NCBI GenBank assembly: GCA_006226265.1
Contig: SBHH01000043.1
Coordinates: forward strand, 1 to 8,358
Source: Alphaproteobacteria bacterium
GTDB taxonomy: Bacteria > Pseudomonadota > Alphaproteobacteria > Sneathiellales > Sneathiellaceae
Direction of reading: 5' to 3'
DNA: 8,358 nt
Each line of letters starts with the position of its first letter. Within the stretch, counting starts at the first letter, position 1. The notes under the pieces were generated by a model. It had not been told where the DNA came from, did no database searches, and was given only the letters and a program-made list of their open reading frames with translations. The translations under genes were made by a program, and so were the position numbers. Below, one piece after another: positions 1-6,286 of this stretch.

Positions 1-1211
1 AGATTATTAAGGAGCTTGTAGGCAGGCCCATAACGCCGCCGGAAAGCCTGCCAATTGGGTGAAAGCACCTTTTGGATATCGCCTAAACTCCGCTTTCCAT
101 CAATGAGGCCTGCAAATTCCCCTGCCCCTTCGGGGATCGGAAGCTTGATCGGCGCACCATCGAAAGTAACGGTCAAAACCTCCTGCACCGAAAGGGCCTT
201 GCCGAGCGGACCCGGATTGTTATCGCGAAGTCGCGGGATCATCGCAGGATCAAATTTCGCCGGCCCCGGCGCGCACCCATCCACTTTCCGAACATAAAAG
301 CTGTGGGTTTTAAGGCTGCCCGCGAGATTTTCGGCAAGCGCGGCTTGCGCAAGATATGGAAGCTCCCGCGCGCGTTTGATGAGATCACGATCAGTAAGAT
401 AAGTCTCCGGATCATAGCGGACAGGCTCGATAAAGCCGACGACCTCCAGATGAGCGGAGGCGACAAGATCGGCCAGCTCCGGCACCAGATAGCTTCGATC
501 CTGGGGATGGAGGAGGAGATCGAAGAGTGCTGCATCCTCTCCCATCAAATGATCACCGAGGAGCGCGTTTTTCTTAAGCCAGTTGCTATCGGGAAGGTCT
601 TTCAAAAGCGCCTTGGCCGCATTGACTTGTCGCGCGGGCGTCTCTTCATCCGTCAGTGCCTTCAACGCGTTTTGCACCGGATAAACGCCTGTCCGGCCAA
701 GGGTCGCATAGACCATCAGGCCCATCCCGCCATCATCGGCGAGAACGGAGCAAAGCGCGGCGAGCCCCGCCTCCGCTTCCTCCAGATGATGAAGGACGCC
801 GCAGCAGTCGATGTAATCGAACGGGCCGACCCCCATTTCGGGAAGATCAAGGAGGGAGCCCGTCAGAAAGTCAATGTTTATAAGCTCCCGCACTTCGGCC
901 CGTGCTTCGGCAACTTTCCGGCTCGCCGTGGAAAGATCAAGATAGGTCACGCGCGCATTCGGCGCCTGATCGGCAAGATGCTGGGCCAGCATGATGGCGG
1001 CATCGCCCGTGCCGCCGCCTGCAACCAGCGCCTTGAAAGATTTCGAAAAATCCCGCGCGCCGCCGAAGAGATAGTGGTTCAACTCCCGAAGGTAGCTGGG
1101 ACTCCCTTCGATCAGGCGGGATTTTTCATCCTCGGGCGCGCGAGGGGGGTAAGGATATTCCTCATACTGGCGCTTAACCGCCTTGTCGCGCCCGCGCTCG
1201 CCCTTCGCCAT
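1..1211 (-). CDS. Class I SAM-dependent methyltransferase, 3' end beyond the window
   Basis: The frame is open for 403 codons from ATG at 1211 to the window edge, so the C-terminus is missing. A Rossmann-type methyltransferase domain is visible: motif I VAGGGTGDA at residues 63-71, the acidic end of strand 2 (D92 in YLDLS), and FDYIDCCGVLHHL at 131-143. The N-terminus has a QYEEYPYPPR motif at 15-24, and HPQDRSYLVPEL lies at 235-246. After about residue 310 comes a region outside the methyltransferase fold; its IDGKRSLGDI (370-379) resembles the 'DG-r-sl-eI' pattern of small winged-helix or PqqD-like domains, a weak resemblance only. The start follows the oxidoreductase stop by 3 nt. AAGGA at 1223-1219 supplies a ribosome binding site inside that gene, so translational coupling is likely. 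The methyl acceptor is unknown; protein or small-molecule substrates are both possible. The family is confident, the function is not. Confidence 0.88.
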   Translation of the reverse strand, partial: MAKGERGRDKAVKRQYEEYPYPPRAPEDEKSRLIEGSPSYLRELNHYLFGGARDFSKSFKALVAGGGTGDAAIMLAQHLADQAPNARVTYLDLSTASRKVAEARAEVRELINIDFLTGSLLDLPEMGVGPFDYIDCCGVLHHLEEAEAGLAALCSVLADDGGMGLMVYATLGRTGVYPVQNALKALTDEETPARQVNAAKALLKDLPDSNWLKKNALLGDHLMGEDAALFDLLLHPQDRSYLVPELADLVASAHLEVVGFIEPVRYDPETYLTDRDLIKRARELPYLAQAALAENLAGSLKTHSFYVRKVDGCAPGPAKFDPAMIPRLRDNNPGPLGKALSVQEVLTVTFDGAPIKLPIPEGAGEFAGLIDGKRSLGDIQKVLSPNWQAFRRRYGPAYKLLNN

Positions 1212-1214
1212 GGA

Positions 1215-2195
1215 TCAGTCCTTGACGGTGATGATGACCTTGCCGGTGGATTTCCGCGACAGAAGCGCCTTCATGGCATCCGCGCCTTTTTCAAGCGGGA
1301 AATGCATGGAGACATGCGGCTTGATCTTGCCTTCCGCCACCATATCGAGCATGGCCTGAAAATTGGCGCGGTTCTTTTCGGGATAACGCCTAGCAAATTC
1401 GCCCCAGAAGACACCCACGACTGCACAGCCTTTCAGAAGTGCGAGGTTGGTTTTAAGCTCGGCAATCCGGCCCGAAGCAAATCCGATCACAAGAAGACGG
1501 CCGTTCCAGTTGATGCAACGCATGGACTGATCGAAGGCATCGCCGCCAACCGGATCGTAAATGACATCCGCGCCCTTGCCGTCGGTCAGTTCCTTGACCC
1601 GGTCGCGAATGCTCTCGGTCGAATAATTGATAACATGATCCGCGCCATACTGCCGGACGATATCCATTTTTTCATCTGAGCCGACAGTGCCGATGACCGT
1701 TGCGCCAAGCGCTTTGCCAAGCTCCACTGCATTGAGGCCGACGCCGCCCGCCGCGCCATGGACAAGAAGCACTTCGCCCGGTTGCAGGTTGCCGCGATCG
1801 ACCAGCGCATGCCAGGTCGTGCCATAGGTGACGGGGAAACCGGCCGCCTGATCAAACGGCATGTTGTCGGGAATTTTATAAGTACCATCCTCCGGTGCCA
1901 GAACATATTCGGCAAATCCGCCGACACCGTGATTGGCCATGACCCGATCGCCCACGGCGACATTGGTGGCGCCCTCGCCAATTTCGGTGACGATACCGGA
2001 AGATTCCATGCCCGGCGAGAAGGGGAATGGTGGCTTGTGCTGATACTTCCCGGCGATCATCAGCGTATCGGGGAAATTGAGACCGACCGAATGCACCTCG
2101 ATCTTCACCATGCCGGGGGCAATTGCGGGTTCCGGCACGTCTTCCATGACAAGAATGTCCGGACCGCCGAATTCCTTACAGACAAGCGCTTTCAT
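1215..2195 (-). CDS. NADPH:quinone oxidoreductase family protein (zinc-free MDR)
   Basis: This 326-residue protein has full length for the quinone oxidoreductase (QOR) branch of the medium-chain dehydrogenase/reductase superfamily. The GroES-like N-terminal domain contains VGLNFPDTLMIAGKY (37-51), GMESSGIV (62-69) and GDRVMA (82-87). The cofactor domain carries the dinucleotide-binding loop HGAAGGVG at 146-153, and YDPVGGDAF lies further on. No Cys cluster for structural zinc and no catalytic zinc ligands are seen, as expected for this branch. Members reduce quinones or other activated double bonds with NADPH in the cytosol, and some act on enoyl-CoA-like substrates, so the physiological substrate is uncertain. 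The start ATG has TAGGA (2206-2202) six bases upstream. The gene is followed at 3 nt by a methyltransferase gene, probably in one transcript. Confidence 0.92.
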   Translation of the reverse strand: MKALVCKEFGGPDILVMEDVPEPAIAPGMVKIEVHSVGLNFPDTLMIAGKYQHKPPFPFSPGMESSGIVTEIGEGATNVAVGDRVMANHGVGGFAEYVLAPEDGTYKIPDNMPFDQAAGFPVTYGTTWHALVDRGNLQPGEVLLVHGAAGGVGLNAVELGKALGATVIGTVGSDEKMDIVRQYGADHVINYSTESIRDRVKELTDGKGADVIYDPVGGDAFDQSMRCINWNGRLLVIGFASGRIAELKTNLALLKGCAVVGVFWGEFARRYPEKNRANFQAMLDMVAEGKIKPHVSMHFPLEKGADAMKALLSRKSTGKVIITVKD

Positions 2196-2235
2196 TTTAT
2201 TTCCTATAGTTTTGTTCTTGTTGAGCGAAGGGCAA

Positions 2236-2264
2236 ACTTAACCCTGATCAAAAGGTAAGGTCAA
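2236..2264 (-). promoter_or_regulatory. Possible sigma70-type promoter for the quinone oxidoreductase
   Basis: On the minus strand TTGACC (2264-2259) is followed after 17 nt by TTAAGT (2241-2236), about 40 nt upstream of the oxidoreductase ATG. The -35 box is good (5 of 6 to TTGACA) but the -10 box is weak (3 of 6). The spacing and the 85-nt gap behind the asparaginase gene make a separate promoter plausible. Read-through from the asparaginase gene cannot be excluded. Confidence 0.35.
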
Positions 2265-2280
2265 TCACCGAAGGCGCGCC

Positions 2281-3306
2281 TTAGCCCATTTCCGCCCGCA
2301 AGGTTCCGACCTCGATATTGTTGCGGTTCTTGAGGACCGGATGAATATAGCCATCCATCGCCTGATGCATCTCATCTGTCATGACGCCAAGGTCTTCCAG
2401 CAGGGCGCCAAGAGCAACTTCGGCAGCGCGCGTTGTTCCATCCAGCGCCTTGATGGCGATGCCAAGCCCCTCTTCCGGCAGCGCCGCAAGATAGACGGCT
2501 TCGGCCCCAACTTTTGCGACGACTTTCCCTTTTGCCGTCCCGTTAAGTGCCGTGCAGAGCCGGTCAGAGCCCGCAATCATTTCGGGATATTTTGAAATCG
2601 CCGACTGCAACCGTTTGCAGGCGCGGGCGCGATCTGCGTCGAGCTTTGAAGGATCGGCAAAGCGCGCGAAAGCGAAGGCTGCCTTGTCGAGCGGCACGCC
2701 GATGGTCGGAATGGAGCAGCCGTCGGTGCCAATCGGCGCGTCTTTTAGGGAAATGCCCGTGAAATCCTCCAGCACCCGGATAATGCGCTGCTGCACCGGA
2801 TGATCGAGATTGATATAGCCTTTCGTCGGCTCCTTCATATGGACGGCAGTCGTCAGGAAACCCGAATGCTTGCCGGAGCAGTTGTTATGCGCGGCCGTCG
2901 GTTCCTGCCCTCGGGCCGCAAGGGCGCGCGCCGCCGCATCATAGGTCGGCCAGTGGCTGCCGCATTCTAGATCGGCAATGGAAAGCCCGATCCGGTTTAA
3001 CCAGGCCGTCACCGCGTCTACATGGATATCCTCTCCGGTGTGGGAGGCACAGGCGAGCGACAGTTCCCGCTCACTTACATTAAAGGCATCGGCGGCGCCC
3101 GTCTCGACCAATTGAAGGGCCTGCAACGGCTTGATCGCGGAGCGGAGATAAACGGGATGATCCACTTCACCCCAGCTTTTGAGAAGCTTCCCGTCCGCAT
3201 CCGAAATGGCGGCAATCACCTGATGCCGGCTTTCCACGATGGGGCCGCGCGTCACCTCGATTGAAAAGGGAGGTCTTGCAGTTTCGCCGGAGGAATGCTT
3301 AATCAT
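2281..3306 (-). CDS. Asparaginase, Rhizobium etli-type (asparaginase II family)
   Basis: This 341-residue cytosolic enzyme is predicted to hydrolyse L-asparagine to aspartate and ammonia. It belongs to the Rhizobium etli ReAV-like asparaginase family, unrelated to E. coli AnsA/AnsB. Visible family motifs are EVTRGPIVES (17-26), RSAIKPLQ (55-62) with the Ser/Lys pair S56 and K59, ASHTGE (87-92), HNNCSGKHSGF (140-150) and GTDGCSIP (193-200). C143, K146 and C197 fall at the same spacing as the Cys-Lys-Cys zinc site known from ReAV (C135, K138, C189), with a constant offset of 8 that also fits the Ser/Lys pair. All the key residues I looked for are therefore present. The start is supported by AGGAAA about six bases upstream. 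It is transcribed divergently from the TrmH-like gene across a 73-bp gap, which must contain its promoter. Confidence 0.92.
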   Translation of the reverse strand: MIKHSSGETARPPFSIEVTRGPIVESRHQVIAAISDADGKLLKSWGEVDHPVYLRSAIKPLQALQLVETGAADAFNVSERELSLACASHTGEDIHVDAVTAWLNRIGLSIADLECGSHWPTYDAAARALAARGQEPTAAHNNCSGKHSGFLTTAVHMKEPTKGYINLDHPVQQRIIRVLEDFTGISLKDAPIGTDGCSIPTIGVPLDKAAFAFARFADPSKLDADRARACKRLQSAISKYPEMIAGSDRLCTALNGTAKGKVVAKVGAEAVYLAALPEEGLGIAIKALDGTTRAAEVALGALLEDLGVMTDEMHQAMDGYIHPVLKNRNNIEVGTLRAEMG

Positions 3307-3379
3307 GGTCTTTCCTGTAACGTCAGAATTCGGATTACCGGCTTTTTAACAGCAAATCCGTCGAGGGAGTAGAATTTAT
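3307..3379. promoter_or_regulatory. Divergent intergenic region between the asparaginase and TrmH-like genes
   Basis: These 73 bp must carry both outward promoters unless transcripts start inside genes. No convincing -35/-10 pair was found on either strand. The region holds an interrupted inverted repeat, CGGATT (3331-3336) with AATCCG (3355-3360), and an inner GCT/AGC pair around TTTTAAC. That could be an operator or a weak 5'-leader hairpin of the plus-strand gene. A GGGAG ribosome binding site (3365-3369) precedes the TrmH-like start by 10 nt. Confidence 0.35.
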
Positions 3380-3919
3380 ATGGTGGCATCGCGTGGATAC
3401 TTCGGCATCGGCGTCGAAGGGATCAGCAAGCCCATGAATGCGGGCAACCTGTTCCGGACGGCCAATGCCTTCGGCGCAAGCTTCGTTTTTACCGTCGGCG
3501 CGGAATATTCGGTGCGGCGCGCACGATCCGATACTTCCGTCGCGCCCAAGAACATCCCCTGGTACGATTTCGAAAAGCTGGACGACATCCTGCTGCCGAA
3601 AGGCTGCAAGATCGTTGGTGTCGAACTTCTCGATGAAGCAACGGACCTGCCGAGCTTCTTCCATCCGATTAATGCGGCCTATGTCCTCGGGCGGGAGCGC
3701 GGCTCCCTTTCCCCCGCGATGCAGGAGAGATGTGATTATTTCATCAAAATTCCGACAAAATTCTGTCTCAATGTAGCAACGGCGGGAGCGATCGTCATGT
3801 ATGATCGCATTACCACCCATGGCCGCTTTGCAAGGCGCCCGAGCGGCGAGCTCGGGGAGCCCGTTCCCCTCAAAGAGCATGTGCAGGGAGCGCCGAAAAA
3901 GCGGCGGCTGAGCGATTAG
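3380..3919 (+). CDS. TrmH/SpoU-family RNA 2'-O-methyltransferase (SPOUT fold)
   Basis: This 179-residue stand-alone SPOUT catalytic domain lacks any N-terminal RNA-binding extension. Motif 1 is NAGNLFRTANAFGA at 20-33 with the usual catalytic-type Arg at R26. Motif 2 is YVLGRERGSLS at 101-111. Motif 3 is IPTKFCLNVATAGAIVMYDR at 124-143, forming the knot and SAM pocket. Compared with the E. coli TrmH pattern, where seven residues separate IP from LN, only TKFC (four) are present, and Cys replaces the usual Ser before LN. The C-terminal tail is basic (KKRR at 173-176) and may help bind RNA. Family members methylate ribose 2'-OH in tRNA or rRNA; which site is modified here cannot be told from sequence. 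The short-loop version may be a normal alphaproteobacterial subfamily. Confidence 0.88.
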   Translation: MVASRGYFGIGVEGISKPMNAGNLFRTANAFGASFVFTVGAEYSVRRARSDTSVAPKNIPWYDFEKLDDILLPKGCKIVGVELLDEATDLPSFFHPINAAYVLGRERGSLSPAMQERCDYFIKIPTKFCLNVATAGAIVMYDRITTHGRFARRPSGELGEPVPLKEHVQGAPKKRRLSD

Positions 3920-3933
3920 GTCTAAAATGGAGA

Positions 3934-3962
3934 TTGCAAGGGAAAATGGCGTTTTCTAAAAT
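3934..3962 (+). promoter_or_regulatory. Probable sigma70-type promoter for the IalB-family gene
   Basis: TTGCAA (3934-3939) and TAAAAT (3957-3962) are separated by exactly 17 nt, matching the consensus boxes at 4 of 6 and 5 of 6 positions. Transcription would begin near 3969, giving a leader of roughly 58 nt before ATG 4027. The TTG at 3934 that would give a longer reading frame falls in the -35 box, which argues against it as a start. A GTAAA-A-TTTAC inverted repeat (3970-3980) covers the expected start site. Confidence 0.5.
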
Positions 3963-3969
3963 CTGTAGC

Positions 3970-3980
3970 GTAAAATTTAC
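3970..3980. repeat. Short inverted repeat GTAAA-A-TTTAC at the expected transcription start
   Basis: The two 5-bp arms are perfectly complementary around one central base. The element sits just downstream of the predicted -10 box of the ialB promoter, where a repressor would block initiation. An 11-bp AT-rich palindrome can occur by chance, so this is only a candidate operator. Confidence 0.3.
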
Positions 3981-4026
3981 CGGCGTGGGACTGGAAAAAA
4001 TATCCCGCATTGGCTATTCTCCCTTC

Positions 4027-4545
4027 ATGTCTCGATTTCTGGTTCGCATAATTTTCGCCTTTTCCCTAGTCATGGCCGGTTTCACCCCGGCTCTGGCGCA
4101 GCAGAAAGAGCCCCGGGCACTTGGCACTTTCAATGACTGGCTCGCCTATAGCTGGATCGAAAACGGCCACAAGGTCTGTTATATGCTCTCGCGCCCGACA
4201 AAGTCCCTGCCGACAAATGTCAATCGCGGCGATATTTATCTGATGGTGACTTTCCGGCCGCAATCGAAATCGAAGGAAGAGGTAAGCCACGTCACCGGCT
4301 ATCCCTATAAGAAAAACTCGACGGCGGAAGTCGAGATCGGCAACAAGAAATACACGCTCGCAACAGATAAGGATGTGGCCTGGGTCCCGGAAAACCAGAG
4401 CGATGAAACCCTGATCAAGGCGATGAAGCGAGGCGCGAAGCTTGTCATCCGCGGCCGGTCGGAGCGCGGCACCCTCACAACCGACACCTATTCGCTACAG
4501 GGCTTCACGGCGGCACACCGCCAGATTAGAAAGAGCTGTACTTGA
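4027..4545 (+). CDS. IalB-family exported protein (invasion-associated locus B)
   Basis: This 172-residue protein starts with a typical Sec signal peptide: Arg-containing n-region (MSRFLVR), hydrophobic core to about residue 19, and an ALA|QQ cleavage site after residue 24. The mature part shows the IalB pattern of FNDWLAYSW (35-43), GHKVCYM (47-53) and a C-terminal [16 protein letters not shown] ending near the stop. C51 and C171 are its only mature cysteines and could form a disulfide in the periplasm. The family is named after Bartonella IalB, but it is widespread in non-pathogenic alphaproteobacteria and its biochemical role is not settled, so virulence should not be inferred. ATG 4027 was chosen over upstream in-frame starts because it places the signal peptide at the N-terminus and lies downstream of a good promoter. 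No strong Shine-Dalgarno is visible. rlmN follows 49 nt after the stop. Confidence 0.85.
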   Translation: MSRFLVRIIFAFSLVMAGFTPALAQQKEPRALGTFNDWLAYSWIENGHKVCYMLSRPTKSLPTNVNRGDIYLMVTFRPQSKSKEEVSHVTGYPYKKNSTAEVEIGNKKYTLATDKDVAWVPENQSDETLIKAMKRGAKLVIRGRSERGTLTTDTYSLQGFTAAHRQIRKSCT

Positions 4546-4546
4546 C

Positions 4547-4558
4547 CCCCGCAAGGGG
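4547..4558 (+). other. GNRA-type mini-hairpin between ialB and rlmN
   Basis: CCCC-GCAA-GGGG forms a 4-bp all-GC stem closed by a GCAA tetraloop directly after the ialB stop (TGA 4543-4545). A run of five T lies 12 nt further on, too far for a classical intrinsic terminator. The GGGG arm is part of AAGGGGAG (4553-4560), a strong anti-16S-like sequence 34 nt before the rlmN ATG with no start codon at a useful distance. It may be an mRNA processing or stability element between the two genes. Confidence 0.35.
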
Positions 4559-4594
4559 AGTATAAGCGCCTTTTTCGGCAAGATTGATACTGAC

Positions 4595-5752
4595 ATGGAC
4601 CATTTGATTCCGGACGTAGAAGCGGTTGACCGCAACCCGGAGCTTCTCGCCATCCGCAAGAACCTGATCGGCATGACCCGCGCGGACATGGCCGAGGCAT
4701 TGCAGGAAAATGGTCTTGATGCCAAGGCCGCAAAGATGCGCGCGCGTCAGCTTTTCCATTGGCTCTATTACCGGGGCACCAGCGATTTTGCCGATATGAC
4801 CTCCATCTCAAAGGAGATGCGGAGCGAGCTGCCCGATCATTTCACCGTTGCCCGACCTGAAATCACTTCCCTTCAGCAGTCCACTGACGGCACGCGGAAG
4901 TGGCTCGTGAAATTTCCGGACGGCCAGGAAGTGGAATCGGTGCATATCCCGGAAGAAGATCGCGGCGCGCTCTGCGTCTCCAGTCAGGTCGGCTGCACCC
5001 TCACCTGCAGCTTCTGCCATACCGGCACTATGAAACTAGTCCGCAACCTGACGGCGGGCGAGATCATCGCGCAGATGCTGGTCGCCCGCGACACCATCGG
5101 CGAATGGCCGAGCCCGAAGGGGGAGCGGATGATCTCCAACATCGTCATGATGGGGATGGGAGAGCCGCTTCTCAATTATGACAATGTCGCCAAGGCGCTT
5201 AAAATCATCATGGACGGCGAAGGCATTTCGCTCTCCAAGCGGCGCATCACCCTCTCCACCTCGGGCGTCGTGCCGAAGATCCATCAATGCGGCGAGGAAC
5301 TCGGCGTCAACCTCGCCATCTCGCTTCATGCGGTCAGCAATGACGTGCGCGACGTCCTGGTGCCGATCAACAAGCGCTATCCAATCAAGGAACTCCTACA
5401 GGCCTGCAAGGATTACCCGTCGAGCAACAATGCCCGCCGCATTACCTTTGAATATGTCATGCTGGACGGCGTCAATGACAGCCCGGCGGAAGCGCGGGAG
5501 CTTGTCCGGCTTTTGAAAGACATCCCGGCCAAGGTCAACCTGATCCCCTTCAATCCCTGGCCCGGCAGCCAGTATAAATGCTCCAGCAACAACGCGATCC
5601 ACCGCTTTGCCAAGATCGTCAATGATGCGGGCTATTCTTCGCCGGTTCGGGTGCCGCGCGGGCGTGACATCATGGCGGCCTGCGGTCAGCTCAAATCCGA
5701 AAGCACCAAGATACGGGCATCGGAACGCAAGGCTGCGGCGGCGGCTTCCTGA
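4595..5752 (+). CDS. rlmN: Dual-specificity RNA methyltransferase RlmN (23S rRNA A2503 / tRNA A37)
   Basis: This 385-residue radical-SAM enzyme puts a C2 methyl group on A2503 of 23S rRNA and on A37 of a subset of tRNAs, aiding translational accuracy. The [4Fe-4S] motif CTLTCSFC gives C134, C138 and C141. The two catalytic cysteines are C127 (GALC) and C363 (AACGQL), and the general-base Glu is E114. All correspond to E. coli C125/C129/C132, C118, C355 and E105 with an offset of 8-9. GMGEPLLNY (187-195) is the SAM-binding GGE-like motif, and [12 protein letters not shown] lies at 316-327. An N-terminal RNA-binding helical domain precedes residue 90, and the tail is Ala-rich. ATG 4595 fits the usual family length; upstream in-frame extension would overlap ialB and adds unrelated basic sequence. 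No good Shine-Dalgarno lies right before this ATG. Confidence 0.96.
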   Translation: MDHLIPDVEAVDRNPELLAIRKNLIGMTRADMAEALQENGLDAKAAKMRARQLFHWLYYRGTSDFADMTSISKEMRSELPDHFTVARPEITSLQQSTDGTRKWLVKFPDGQEVESVHIPEEDRGALCVSSQVGCTLTCSFCHTGTMKLVRNLTAGEIIAQMLVARDTIGEWPSPKGERMISNIVMMGMGEPLLNYDNVAKALKIIMDGEGISLSKRRITLSTSGVVPKIHQCGEELGVNLAISLHAVSNDVRDVLVPINKRYPIKELLQACKDYPSSNNARRITFEYVMLDGVNDSPAEARELVRLLKDIPAKVNLIPFNPWPGSQYKCSSNNAIHRFAKIVNDAGYSSPVRVPRGRDIMAACGQLKSESTKIRASERKAAAAAS

Positions 5753-5764
5753 CGGGATCGTCGC

Positions 5765-6235
5765 CTAGAGCGCCAATTGCATGGTGATGCTGGTCGGCCG
5801 GTCGTAGCCTGCATGGGCGGTGGCGCCGGTCTGCTGAAATCCGCGATGGCGGAAGAAATCATGCACCTCGGTAAGCTCGACCCGGGATTGCAGCTCGATC
5901 AGCTGCTTGCCTTCCTTCCGGCAAAGCTCAATCGCGAAATTGACAAGGGCGAGGCCAATGCCGGAGTGCTGCGCCGCCTTTGAAACAGCAAGCTTTCCAA
6001 GATACATCTTCGATCCCATGTCTTTGAGGAAACAGCAGCCGACGAGCCGTCCCTCTTCTCTTGCGAGCAGGAGGGTTTCCTCGCCCGCTTTCTCGATGAT
6101 CGTCGTCTCGTTCAAAAGGCGGAGCGACGAGGGCGGATCAATCCGCGCCTCCATATAGGCGAAGGCATCCTGCAAGAGGGTAAGCAATCCGCTCCAATCA
6201 TCGAACCTGTCTTCCTGTACCGCAACCGTCAGCAT
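5765..6235 (-). CDS. GNAT-family N-acetyltransferase
   Basis: This 156-residue single-domain GCN5-related acetyltransferase transfers acetyl from acetyl-CoA to an amine of unknown identity. The core strand motif MYLGKLAVSKAA (77-88) leads into the acetyl-CoA pyrophosphate loop QHSGIGLA (89-96), matching Q/R-x-x-G-x-G/A. Motif B ends with HDFFRHRGFQQTG (125-137), where the family commonly has an F-Y-x-x-x-G-F pattern. The N-terminus (about 1-50) is the variable substrate-binding part. GAGAGA at 6246-6241 is a modest ribosome binding site. It converges on rlmN with a 12-nt gap and lies 36 nt downstream of the BenE-family gene on the same strand, behind a hairpin that could separate them. The context does not identify the substrate. 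Confidence 0.87.
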   Translation of the reverse strand: MLTVAVQEDRFDDWSGLLTLLQDAFAYMEARIDPPSSLRLLNETTIIEKAGEETLLLAREEGRLVGCCFLKDMGSKMYLGKLAVSKAAQHSGIGLALVNFAIELCRKEGKQLIELQSRVELTEVHDFFRHRGFQQTGATAHAGYDRPTSITMQLAL

Positions 6236-6248
6236 CTCGTTCTCTCAC

Positions 6249-6272
6249 AAAAATCCGCTTTTGCAGATTTTT
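6249..6272 (-). terminator. Possible intrinsic terminator after the BenE-family gene
   Basis: AAAAATC (6249-6255) pairs with GATTTTT (6266-6272). One C-A mismatch and two inner G-C pairs close a TTTT (plus strand) loop. On the minus strand the stem begins at the benE stop codon and ends in TTTTT, as in an intrinsic terminator. The stem is AT-rich and weak, so partial read-through into the acetyltransferase gene is likely. The same structure has a T-run on the plus strand. Confidence 0.4.
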
Positions 6273-6286
6273 CACCGATTTTTCAC
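6266..6286. repeat. 11-nt-period tandem repeat over the benE stop codon
   Basis: GATTTTTCAC occurs at 6266-6275 and again at 6277-6286, a perfect 10-base repeat with period 11. On the minus strand the first unit read encodes VKN and the second contains the TGA stop. A slippage or duplication event here may have set the present C-terminus of the transporter. Confidence 0.55.

Noticed and set aside
303..1679. A 458-codon plus-strand open frame opposite the methyltransferase and oxidoreductase genes.
   Set aside because: Both minus-strand genes under it have clear family motifs. The plus-strand product is low-complexity and basic with no recognisable motif, and it spans the border of two unrelated genes, as expected of a chance antisense frame in GC-rich DNA.
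3934..4026. A longer N-terminus for the IalB-family protein from TTG 3934.
   Set aside because: It would bury the signal peptide 31 residues inside the protein, and the TTG lies in the -35 box of a good promoter.
4542..4566. TTGACC and TATAAG before rlmN as a promoter.
   Set aside because: The spacer is only 13 nt, too short for sigma70 recognition, and no other -35 box fits TATAAG.
4442..4594. An N-terminal extension of RlmN overlapping ialB.
   Set aside because: The added residues are Arg/Ser/Ala-rich without similarity to RlmN, and ATG 4595 gives the normal family length.
5753..5764. A shared terminator between the convergent rlmN and acetyltransferase genes.
   Set aside because: The 12-nt gap and flanking codons show no stem followed by a T-run.
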